The translations under genes and the position numbers were made by a program. From PFJX01 sp963713085 (GTDB lineage: Bacteria > Pseudomonadota > Gammaproteobacteria > Burkholderiales > Thiobacillaceae): DNA of 64,000 nucleotides. The stretch lies in the NCBI GenBank assembly GCA_963713085.1, contig CAVQKQ010000024.1, positions 62,001 to 126,000 on the forward strand, given 5' to 3'. Below are positions 17,217 to 24,898 of this stretch, in pieces. Position 1 is the stretch's first letter; each line of letters starts with the position of its first letter. The notes beneath the pieces are model-generated. The model ran no database searches. It was not told where the DNA came from and saw only the letters and a program-made list of their open reading frames with translations.

Positions 17217-18317
17217 TTATTTTCTCCAATTGAGTTCATCGCGCGTGATAACTGACGGATCATCGTAAAGCTGCTTGCAGTCCTGCTGATGAGCCGGACT
17301 GTTGGTATCTGTCCAGGATGACCACCACACGGCTTTTGGCTCGAATCGCTTGATACCATCCAGGATATCCTGCTTGCTGTCTCGCGTATCCGCCTTTGCC
17401 AGCCCCTGGGCGCTCCACCCGATCTCCGTGATCGCGAACGGCTTGTTTATTCTGCTTAGAGCCGCATACTCCTCGTTAAGCAGTGCGGGCTGCTCTTGAT
17501 AGGAATCCACGCCAACAACGTCAACTACATCGTCACCAGGGTAGTAATCCGCAACCCCTTTGCCTTTGTTCGGCGCATAGACGACGATCAAATTGTGCAA
17601 CCCCTGCTCCTCGGTAAGGAACTTGATGGTCATGCGAAACAATTTCTTGAACTCCTCCGGATTCCGTTTGCCGTACCAGAACCAGCCTCCGTTCATCTCA
17701 TGTAGTGGTCGAATAAATACGGTGACGCCCTGCTCTTGGAGCCGACGCAGGTGCTTTGCAAGGCTGCCCATCCATTCGATATAGTTGCGATTCAATTCCG
17801 TACCGGGAAGATTGATGTCACGAAACTCCTTATCGGACAAATCACGATCGAGCTGATCCGACTTGTTCTTTGGGTTCGGAATCGGCATATGGATGCCGAC
17901 AAGGCCGCCATTGTCCCAATATTGCTTGATTGTCCGTTCATGGTCGCCGGCCTCCTTCCATTCGCCCCAGGAGGATGAACGCATCTGCCAAAGATGATCC
18001 TCGTATAGCGCCGGCCACTTTCCCGTAATGTCGTGGATCAGCTTCGTATCCTTCCAGCCGTACTGTCCGGAAAGAATGTTATTTGTGTGCCTGCTAGGAA
18101 GTGCACGGAGCCAGGTGACAATTGAACATACGTCCAGACCTGCGCCGGGATCAGCAGTCCGGATGGCACAGGCTGCAAACGATGGTTCTTCGACCAACGC
18201 CAGGGTGGCCAAAAGAGCAATCCAGATAAGAAAAGTAAACCTCTTATCATCACTCCTAAAAAATCGCGGCCGCAGCATGCTCGAAAACGGTATCCAATTG
18301 CTAAGCCGGCGTCTCAT
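17217..18317 (-). CDS. Secreted GH26 family glycosidase (beta-mannanase-like)
   Basis: 366 residues with an N-terminal hydrophobic signal/anchor (about residues 27-49, ending EEPSFAA). The catalytic domain shows GH26 motifs: VTVFIRPLHEMNGGWFWYG with the acid/base at Glu207, and FAITEIGW with the nucleophile at Glu298, plus Trp-rich clefts. GH26 enzymes cleave beta-1,4-mannans and related beta-linked glycans. Inside a capsule locus with gmd/fcl it more likely trims or releases the organism's own polysaccharide in the periplasm than degrades food. Start ATG at 18317 has AAGGAG upstream and lies 4 bp after the methyltransferase stop. Confidence 0.85.
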   Translation of the reverse strand: MRRRLSNWIPFSSMLRPRFFRSDDKRFTFLIWIALLATLALVEEPSFAACAIRTADPGAGLDVCSIVTWLRALPSRHTNNILSGQYGWKDTKLIHDITGKWPALYEDHLWQMRSSSWGEWKEAGDHERTIKQYWDNGGLVGIHMPIPNPKNKSDQLDRDLSDKEFRDINLPGTELNRNYIEWMGSLAKHLRRLQEQGVTVFIRPLHEMNGGWFWYGKRNPEEFKKLFRMTIKFLTEEQGLHNLIVVYAPNKGKGVADYYPGDDVVDVVGVDSYQEQPALLNEEYAALSRINKPFAITEIGWSAQGLAKADTRDSKQDILDGIKRFEPKAVWWSSWTDTNSPAHQQDCKQLYDDPSVITRDELNWRK

Positions 18318-18321
18318 TCCG

Positions 18322-19080
18322 CTAGCTCTCCTTGGCTCGTTTTGTGAGCACGATGCAGGCTTCTCCTACCGAGTAGTCCGAAATATTTCGCGACGTTGAG
18401 ACTGAGCGTAGCCGCGCCAGCGCCTCAGCATCCGGCGACTTCCAGGCCTTTGTCTGCATCTCTACCAAGTCAAGCGGGGCGTCATGAATCATGGATAGGT
18501 AATCGTTAATGGTATAGCGATTGATATCTTGCCGCACATATATCCAGTCGCATATTAATTCAGCGTGCCGGGTGGGGACGTTACGTTCGACCAGGTACTC
18601 GAACATCTCAAGCGGTGACAAGTAGAGGTGTCCCCAATCCGGAACCGGATTATTTGCGTTGAACTCATATTTCGTTCCTTGTGTATGGACCCATACGTGA
18701 TGGCCCCAATGCGAACTCCAAAGGGCTCCGCCGTGTAGACAAACAAGCCCCCCTGGTCTCAGCAGTCGGCAGTTCTCAGTCAATATGTCAGGAAGCTGCT
18801 GAAGATGTTCAAGAACCGACGCACCGTATATGACGTCAAAGCTTTCCTCCTCGAAGTAGGGCTCTCGGGCATCCAATGGCAAGTAGGTCAGGCCACCTAC
18901 ACTGGACTCCGGCAAATCTGCCCTACTATTGATTTGCACGACTTCCATTGCACCAAGATCCAATAGACCTCGCGCGATCGATTGATGAGTCGGAACCCCC
19001 CCGATTTCCAAAAAACGCCTTTGACGAGGACTCCTTGTCTTCGTGACGTTGTCGAATACCCATCGCTGATAAGGAAGCAT
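18322..19080 (-). CDS. Class I SAM-dependent methyltransferase
   Basis: 252 residues from the ATG at 19080, preceded by AGGA at good spacing; a GTG at 19101 is the alternative. Motif I is somewhat unusual (RRFLEIGGVPTHQSIARGLL), followed by SFDVIYGASVLEHLQQLPDIL and LRPGGLVCLHGG, the motif IV/VI region of methyltransferase-11-type enzymes. A histidine/tryptophan-rich insert (WSSHWGHHVWVHTQGTKYEF) follows. It may methylate a capsule sugar or terminate a chain. First gene before a 111-bp gap in the low-GC segment of the locus. Confidence 0.8.
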   Translation of the reverse strand: MLPYQRWVFDNVTKTRSPRQRRFLEIGGVPTHQSIARGLLDLGAMEVVQINSRADLPESSVGGLTYLPLDAREPYFEEESFDVIYGASVLEHLQQLPDILTENCRLLRPGGLVCLHGGALWSSHWGHHVWVHTQGTKYEFNANNPVPDWGHLYLSPLEMFEYLVERNVPTRHAELICDWIYVRQDINRYTINDYLSMIHDAPLDLVEMQTKAWKSPDAEALARLRSVSTSRNISDYSVGEACIVLTKRAKES

Positions 19081-19191
19081 CTTTCGTCCTAAATGAGACA
19101 CAATGTAATCTAGGTTGCGGAGCTAGACGCCGACTTGACGAACAAAGCCTTGATGCTGTCACGTGGCGCAGATTGCCAATGGCACTACGAA

Positions 19192-19998
19192 TCACGACGC
19201 CATTCTGTCGCCAATATCAAATTGACTCAGAACCGAAGCCAGCAGCACCTCACGATAATGGCTCTCAACTTCCAATGGTAACGCGACGAAGTCATTCAGC
19301 GTCGGAGTGTTCCAATAGGCGTAATCGAATTTGAAGCCAGCAATGTCGTACAAAACGTAGCGGTATTCTTTGAAGAACTGTTCAAATTCCGTTTGGGTAT
19401 ACCCATAACTCTTCGCGGGGAGCGATTTCATTTTACCGCTTTCGAAAACAACAATCGGTCGATCCTCTAAGAGGATTCGCTTTGAACCTTGCAGAATGAA
19501 AAAGTCCGCGCCCTCGGCATCAATCTTGATGAACCTGACAGGACTATTAACCTTCACGATATTGTCGAGTAGATCGACCGTAACAATAATCTTCTGAATT
19601 ACATGCCCTTCCTGACTCGTACGAGGCATCAACCCACTGAGGCCTGGTGCATCCTCAACATGGACAAACTCTGCCTGTCCCGCCTCCCGAGCCAAGGCAA
19701 TATTAAATAATTGGATATTATGCTGCTTAGAGTCTGATACGACTCCGGCCAGCCGGTCGTACAGGTGCGGCAGGGGCTCAAAGGCAAGTATCCTTCCGGC
19801 CGCCCCTACGCACTCCGCCATAGGTAGTGTATGCCGGCCAACATGTGCACCGACGTCGACAGCGGTGTCACCTTCTTGAAGCACTGCCGAATAGAACCGC
19901 TGAAGAATCGCTTCAAATTCGTCATTCGAAATGTGCAGCAGACTCTTGTAGCAATTCAGCACAGGATCAGCCGCATTATGCATCTTTGTCATCACCAT
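19192..19998 (-). CDS. FkbM-family methyltransferase
   Basis: 268 residues. FkbM signatures are the SAM site TAVDVGAHVGRHTLPMAE, LAFEPLPHLYDRL, and the conserved RFIKIDAEGADFFILQG, with a later VVFESG strand. FkbM enzymes O-methylate sugars and other hydroxyls. Several ATG/GTG codons lie at the start (19998 and just inside); GAGA is upstream of the first. The gene is bracketed by 111-bp and 181-bp gaps, so it may be transcribed on its own. Predicted cytoplasmic, acting on a capsule sugar. Confidence 0.88.
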   Translation of the reverse strand: MVMTKMHNAADPVLNCYKSLLHISNDEFEAILQRFYSAVLQEGDTAVDVGAHVGRHTLPMAECVGAAGRILAFEPLPHLYDRLAGVVSDSKQHNIQLFNIALAREAGQAEFVHVEDAPGLSGLMPRTSQEGHVIQKIIVTVDLLDNIVKVNSPVRFIKIDAEGADFFILQGSKRILLEDRPIVVFESGKMKSLPAKSYGYTQTEFEQFFKEYRYVLYDIAGFKFDYAYWNTPTLNDFVALPLEVESHYREVLLASVLSQFDIGDRMAS

Positions 19999-20179
19999 CT
20001 CTCATAAGTTGCGTCCCAATTTCATTTTTGTCTGTTCACCAGAACAGCCACCAGGTCCCTCATCTCTCACCATATGTCGCATACCCGCCCATTGCCGACA
20101 CGTGGCCTAGCTCACGACACACCACCGCATAATCCAAGCGATTTCGACCAGTGTATGGCGCCTATTCTGGATGGTTACA

Positions 20180-21082
20180 TCAGACGCTGTTGGACCCACC
20201 TTCACCCCAGGCGGCTAATATCGCCTCAGGCAACTCGAGATAGCCACTGACCGATTTAGCGACTCTAGACTTATCACCTTCCTGACGCCAACAGCGAGTG
20301 ACGTAGTCACGAGATACTGGCAGGGTCAGATCGAGGTAACGCTCTAGCCGATCAAAGAATAATCCACTCTCCTGTCCGAGCCGATCGAAGTTAAGCGTGA
20401 TATCGGCAAATGGACTCATATACAGCTCGGCAAAACGTATGATGAAATGTACCTTCTGCAGGTAATTGAGCTTCCCTACGGCCTGAGAATCGAAGTCATA
20501 GAAGGTCGCGATATTTCTGGCGGCTTCCGTGATTCCCCAGTAGTCAGCCACCGGCGACAGCAGGTCTAGTTTCGCGCCTTCCTTGCGCGCAAGACCGTAC
20601 AACGAGAGCGCAACTGAAATCGACGAGCGCGTTATCAGAACGATGACGAAATCCTGGAAGCGTTCTCTCAGCCAGGGCAGAATCAGATTCCAGCGATTAC
20701 ACTGAAGGAACGGAATCTTGCCGGCATCGACGGCGGTACCGATGAGGAAGTCGACGTACCCCTTGAGGTCAGCGCCGCCGGTCGACCCGGCATACACCGG
20801 ATGCGCGGTAGGTCGTTCCTCAATATTCAGGTAGGAGCGCAGATAGCTTGAGTCAAGGCTCTGGTATTCGGCGAAATAGTCGTCATCGATAGTGTGTCCA
20901 AGAAATGCGGCATCGGCGACGTGCTTGCTGTCGCGGTCGGGTGAGAGGTAGTCCTCCATCATCGGGTGATACGGCTCGTAGTAGCAGCGAAAGCGACTGT
21001 CGGCCCGCAACGCACTGAAGATGAAGGTGCTTCCCGTCCGGAAGAACCCTGTCATCAACACACCACGACTGAAGCTACTCAC
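20180..21082 (-). CDS. Sulfotransferase (PAPS-dependent)
   Basis: 300 residues if started at the GTG 21082, which overlaps the upstream stop (GTGAGTAG) and has an AGG upstream; ATGs at 21112 and 21055 are alternatives. The 5'-phosphosulfate loop is MTGFFRTGSTFIFSAL, and the 3'-phosphate region FVIVLITRSSISVALSLYGL contains the R-x7-S pattern expected for sulfotransferases. It would transfer sulfate from PAPS to a hydroxyl of the capsule glycan. A second sulfotransferase-like gene lies at 23939-24898, and PAPS synthesis genes are not in the window. Confidence 0.82.
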   Translation of the reverse strand: MSSFSRGVLMTGFFRTGSTFIFSALRADSRFRCYYEPYHPMMEDYLSPDRDSKHVADAAFLGHTIDDDYFAEYQSLDSSYLRSYLNIEERPTAHPVYAGSTGGADLKGYVDFLIGTAVDAGKIPFLQCNRWNLILPWLRERFQDFVIVLITRSSISVALSLYGLARKEGAKLDLLSPVADYWGITEAARNIATFYDFDSQAVGKLNYLQKVHFIIRFAELYMSPFADITLNFDRLGQESGLFFDRLERYLDLTLPVSRDYVTRCWRQEGDKSRVAKSVSGYLELPEAILAAWGEGGSNSV

Positions 21083-22124
21083 GGATGCCTGTCCCACCAA
21101 AGAACAGTGCATCGAGGCCAGACACTGTCTTGAGATGCCCCCGCGCCAGAGCAACATCGCCGCGTAGGGCTACCACCTTTGCGAGCTCGTAGCACACGGC
21201 TGGCGATGGATTTACACGCATCTCGCGCTGCAAGTCCTCTTCAATCGATGGCAAATCGCCAGTTCGGTGATAGTTGCGTCCGACGCAAACAGCAGCGTTC
21301 CCATTCAGCTTTGCTCGAAAGGCCTCGATGTCTTCGATCAGCCTGTCGTACCGTCGGAACTCTTCTTCGAACTCACCATTGCCAACTGTCAGGTGACGTA
21401 GTTGCGCAAGCCGCATCTTCCTTTGCCGACAGAAAGGGATCAGGTTAAGCGCCTTCATAACACCATTCTTCAGATGCATGGGAGCGGCACCAACCAATGC
21501 CATATCGACAAATTGATACTGAGCGTCGAATGCTGCGTCATGCTGTCCGAGCGCCTGAAGAATCTGCGCATACCAGTTGTAGTTCCACATGCTCTTGCCT
21601 TTGTCTGAGCGCAATCCCAATTCAGCAAGTTGCTTTGCAGCCAACGACCGCCCCGATTCGTGAAAGCGCTTCATCAACAGGATCACGTCCGAATAGTCGA
21701 GACTGAAGCCCTGCAGATGAACCGGAAACGTCTGATCTGCGGCCTCAAGCAACGCCAGCGCAGCGCTGGCAAAAGGTTGTGACCTTTCATCAAGACCACT
21801 ATCCAATCCGTTGCGAAGGTGTCGCAGAAAGATGGGTGGGAGGAGCCCCAGGCCTTTCTCGCGAACGCTCTCCATCCAGCGAACCAGCAAGCGGTTGGAG
21901 TCGATTACCGACGAGTCGAGCGCCTTCTCGAACTGTCGGAGCAAAGGCTCCTGGAACCGCGCCCAGCTTTCGAAGTCCTCCACTGCCAATCTGCTTAGCA
22001 TAAGGTCTGCAGCGACGAGCCGATCTTCGCCATCGGGCCGTGTCGTGTGCAGAAGCAGCGCTAGCGCCCCCAGCAACCTTCTCGATTTGGCCATTCCATC
22101 GGACAGGCCGATTGTGTCAGTCAT
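21075..22124 (-). CDS. Unknown helical (TPR-like) protein
   Basis: 349 residues from the ATG at 22124, 4 bp after the upstream stop. No catalytic motif is recognised. The sequence is mostly amphipathic helix with TPR-like alternation (for example KSMWNYNWYAQILQALGQHD and VCYELAKVVALRGDVALARG near the end), suggesting a helical repeat scaffold. It overlaps the sulfotransferase downstream by 8 bp and sits directly after a glycosyltransferase-like gene, so it is probably a partner protein of those enzymes. Function not assigned. Confidence 0.6.
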   Translation of the reverse strand: MTDTIGLSDGMAKSRRLLGALALLLHTTRPDGEDRLVAADLMLSRLAVEDFESWARFQEPLLRQFEKALDSSVIDSNRLLVRWMESVREKGLGLLPPIFLRHLRNGLDSGLDERSQPFASAALALLEAADQTFPVHLQGFSLDYSDVILLMKRFHESGRSLAAKQLAELGLRSDKGKSMWNYNWYAQILQALGQHDAAFDAQYQFVDMALVGAAPMHLKNGVMKALNLIPFCRQRKMRLAQLRHLTVGNGEFEEEFRRYDRLIEDIEAFRAKLNGNAAVCVGRNYHRTGDLPSIEEDLQREMRVNPSPAVCYELAKVVALRGDVALARGHLKTVSGLDALFFGGTGIRE

Positions 22125-22128
22125 ATCA

Positions 22129-23094
22129 CTACCCGTTGGCACAAGCATTCTTGAAGATGGATGACTCCCGAAGGTCGTCGATGAAGCGTCGAGGCCCCAC
22201 AGCCTGCCGAACACCGGAATCCATCAGATATTCGTGCGCGCGACGAATCAGGAGATCGTCCTGGCACAATTGGGCCGCATGTTGTTGGTTACGGAAGTAC
22301 AACGGGTAATCGGCACCAAGATAGTCGATGATCGCCCGATTCGGTGGGCAGATGACAGGAACCCCACGCGCGATGCATTCGACAATCGCATTGTTGGCGC
22401 TAGTATCGTAGAAGTCGACATATACAATTGCGGATGCTAGTAGCTCGTCATAGGCCTCGTTACCTAACAACCCATACCAAGTCACCTCTGTGTCATCGTG
22501 AGCTTCACCCAAAACCACGCGCTCAAGATAGAGCATGTCGCGTTGCCAAGGTTGATTCACTCCAACAATGCATTTTGAGTAATTTGATGGCAGCGCAAGA
22601 TTCCAAATTGCATTGAGCCGCCGTAACCAGAAACCCAGCTGAACTACCCTTCGAGTACGACGACTGCACCAAGTTGTGGGATTGAAAGTCCTGCCAACCA
22701 ACTCTGTCGGGTGCAAAACGACGTCCACCGGCCCATAAAAGTGAGTCCTTAGCCATCCCGCGAGTGGCGTCGACAGCGAGTATAGGCCCACGCAGTGCTG
22801 CAACGCCTGCTCGAAGTTCTCTTGCTGGAAGAACTGTGCCGGCGAGTACTGATAGTTAAACCATGACGGAACCACAACGGGACAATGGACGAAGCCAATC
22901 CAAGGTTCTTGTAGATTCTGAAACTTGTTTCTCGCTTCACCGACCTCGGACCCAAAGACAAACTTCTTCTCAACGAAGCTTACTACCCTGGTACCGCGGT
23001 CGCTGTGCAACTCGCGCATACAATCCAACGCATATGCCCAGCCCGCTCTGTGGTTTCCGTAATGACGATCGAGATCTGCGGACAAGTCGAACAT
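22129..23094 (-). CDS. Putative glycosyltransferase (GT-B C-terminal half recognisable)
   Basis: 321 residues. The C-terminal part has a family 4-like cleft: SAIVYVDFYDTSANNAIVECIARGVPVICPPNRA, where the acidic residue and E-C-I-A-R-G-V-P-V pattern match the donor-binding loop. Upstream are GFVHCPVVVPSWFNYQ and HPTELVG typical of the acceptor domain. The start ATG at 23094 comes 16 bp after the previous stop. No membrane segment. It likely adds a capsule sugar; the family is inferred from a single motif region and similarity to neighbours. Confidence 0.68.
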   Translation of the reverse strand: MFDLSADLDRHYGNHRAGWAYALDCMRELHSDRGTRVVSFVEKKFVFGSEVGEARNKFQNLQEPWIGFVHCPVVVPSWFNYQYSPAQFFQQENFEQALQHCVGLYSLSTPLAGWLRTHFYGPVDVVLHPTELVGRTFNPTTWCSRRTRRVVQLGFWLRRLNAIWNLALPSNYSKCIVGVNQPWQRDMLYLERVVLGEAHDDTEVTWYGLLGNEAYDELLASAIVYVDFYDTSANNAIVECIARGVPVICPPNRAIIDYLGADYPLYFRNQQHAAQLCQDDLLIRRAHEYLMDSGVRQAVGPRRFIDDLRESSIFKNACANG

Positions 23095-23110
23095 GCTTGA
23101 CGTTCAGCGG

Positions 23111-23932
23111 TTACTTGAGGAACGAAAATGGGAAGTGCTTTTGGAACTGGCCGGCAACGTACAGGTTTGTCGATGCCTTGGTGCGTTCGTCGGCGAAACC
23201 CCGCCAAGTGTTGACGAGCAGAGTCTTGTTGTATTCCAGATAGTCGGCATAGCGCGAATCCTTCCACTCCATGTCGTCACCGAAATGTATCGTCAGGTGG
23301 AAGTCACGGTGTTCGCGGAAGCGCTCACCAAAGTGGAGAATACAGTTCAAGAGCAGCGGCCTGAACACATACCCGATCCCGAGTATGCTGTCGGGCAAAT
23401 TGGCCTTTCTCAGGAAAGAGGCGGGAAATATGAAGCAGTCGTGCCCCGGGTGATCCTTGCTGGCCGATGTGAAACCTTCCGTCAGGGGCAAGTCCAGAAA
23501 GCGCTTGTCCACCGTACGACGGTTGATGACCATGCAATCACTGCCCTCGAGCAGGAGGCGTGCGCACTCGGTATAAAAATAAGGAGTGACGCAAATGTCC
23601 ATGTTCGTGAAGATGACGTAGCAGTCCGCGTTGGTCGGAACTTCCACCGCGAACATGTCCGATAGCAGCGGCAATCTTCGTTGGATCGCAAAATTTCCGA
23701 CGTCGAAGGAGAATCGCGTCAGCGGCTGGATCGACTGATTTGGCAGGATTTGAGCAAGCGGTCCGAGATCGCCATCATCCGGATCTGCGCGAATGAGATA
23801 TCTGACGTTGATGACATCCTGCGAAAATGCAGAAGCGACGGACAGTGACTCAAGAGTCCGCTCCTGCACTCGAGCACTTTCAGAGCCGATCGGGGCTCGA
23901 TATGGGTTGATGATGTGGTAGAAGCTGACCAT
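23111..23932 (-). CDS. Unknown capsule-locus protein, possibly GT-A-like
   Basis: 273 residues, ATG at 23932, 6 bp after the sulfotransferase stop. Features seen: opening VSFYHIINPYRAP, a DCYVIFTNMDICVTPYFY segment resembling the D-x-D loop of GT-A enzymes, and TIHFGDDMEWKDSRYADYLEYN near the end. No signal peptide or membrane span. The D-x-D-like motif and position suggest a nucleotide-sugar-dependent enzyme, but I do not recognise the family with certainty. Confidence 0.5.
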   Translation of the reverse strand: MVSFYHIINPYRAPIGSESARVQERTLESLSVASAFSQDVINVRYLIRADPDDGDLGPLAQILPNQSIQPLTRFSFDVGNFAIQRRLPLLSDMFAVEVPTNADCYVIFTNMDICVTPYFYTECARLLLEGSDCMVINRRTVDKRFLDLPLTEGFTSASKDHPGHDCFIFPASFLRKANLPDSILGIGYVFRPLLLNCILHFGERFREHRDFHLTIHFGDDMEWKDSRYADYLEYNKTLLVNTWRGFADERTKASTNLYVAGQFQKHFPFSFLK

Positions 23933-23938
23933 TTGCGA

Positions 23939-24898
23939 CTAGCGATATCCAAGAATCGATTGAATCGTCCGATAGTTGGGTGAAGACCCAATCTCCTCGG
24001 ACAAAGTGGCATCAATGGGCTGCCTTGACTTCGGCTCGATTAGCTTTCCAGACCGACCGCTATCTCCAGTGATGCGATGCACGCTGAACAGGTCCCGGAA
24101 ATCCGGATTGAATGGCAGATCGAGTAACTCGCAAATCGTCACCATTTCGGATTCTGGATTAGCGACGAAATCTTCGAAGTGGATAATAGAAACTCCTTCG
24201 TAAGCGTGAATAAAGCCGATGTATCTACGGCAATATTCGTCAAAAGTCGAAGGGGTGAAGTGAACCCAGCCATTTGCCTTCAGGGATAGGTAGCTATCGA
24301 TCGGATCTCGAACGGTCACTAAAGACAAGATTGGAAACCTGGCTGCCACGAGCTTGCGCAGGTTGGGGCGATCCGGGATATCGGTACCCCTGCAGTAATG
24401 GCTGTGCGCATGGTCACGTAACACCAACCGAAGACCAGAACTAAGCGATTGAGAGTAGATGACCTGAAGGTTGCTGAGAAACATCTCAATGATTAACTCC
24501 GGCGAAGTACCGCGTGTGCTTTGCCGCATCAACGTAACCATGTCAGTTGGGGAAAACTGGGGCTTAGTCGGCGTTCTCACCGGCGTGCTGAGCGGATCAA
24601 CCTCGCTTAACAGCTGTATGTTTGGCATCGACGCGACGCACTTGCTGATGAGCGTCCCACCCGTGCATGCAAAGTGATGAATAGTCCGTACAGGATCTGG
24701 TTGCAACGCACCATGTTCCTCGCAGAGATCCAGGCACTGTTCCAGCAGGTTCTGGGGAAGAGTGCGGTCATTTGCCAGGATCTGCGTATCGGCAACCTGC
24801 TGGAATTCCCTCAACAGCCCAAGTGCCTCGTCAACCTCGACAGTAAGCTTGGAGACGAGCGACTCATGATTCCCAGAGTCGTGCGACAGGGTGGTCAC
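23939..24898 (-). CDS. Sulfotransferase-like protein
   Basis: 319 residues from a GTG at 24898 overlapping the upstream stop by four bases (GTGA). Near residue 72 TIHHFACTGGTLISKC replaces the usual PAPS loop R-x-G-T/S with C-T-G-G-T. LSLVTVRDPIDSYLSLKAN is a clear 3'-phosphate-binding motif (VRDP-x3-YLS), and IIHFEDFVANPESEM plus CELLDLPF are typical of sulfotransferase tails. It probably sulfates a capsule sugar or a tail group; the N-terminal ~60 residues are helical and extra. Coupled to the coiled-coil protein upstream. Confidence 0.75.
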   Translation of the reverse strand: MTTLSHDSGNHESLVSKLTVEVDEALGLLREFQQVADTQILANDRTLPQNLLEQCLDLCEEHGALQPDPVRTIHHFACTGGTLISKCVASMPNIQLLSEVDPLSTPVRTPTKPQFSPTDMVTLMRQSTRGTSPELIIEMFLSNLQVIYSQSLSSGLRLVLRDHAHSHYCRGTDIPDRPNLRKLVAARFPILSLVTVRDPIDSYLSLKANGWVHFTPSTFDEYCRRYIGFIHAYEGVSIIHFEDFVANPESEMVTICELLDLPFNPDFRDLFSVHRITGDSGRSGKLIEPKSRQPIDATLSEEIGSSPNYRTIQSILGYR

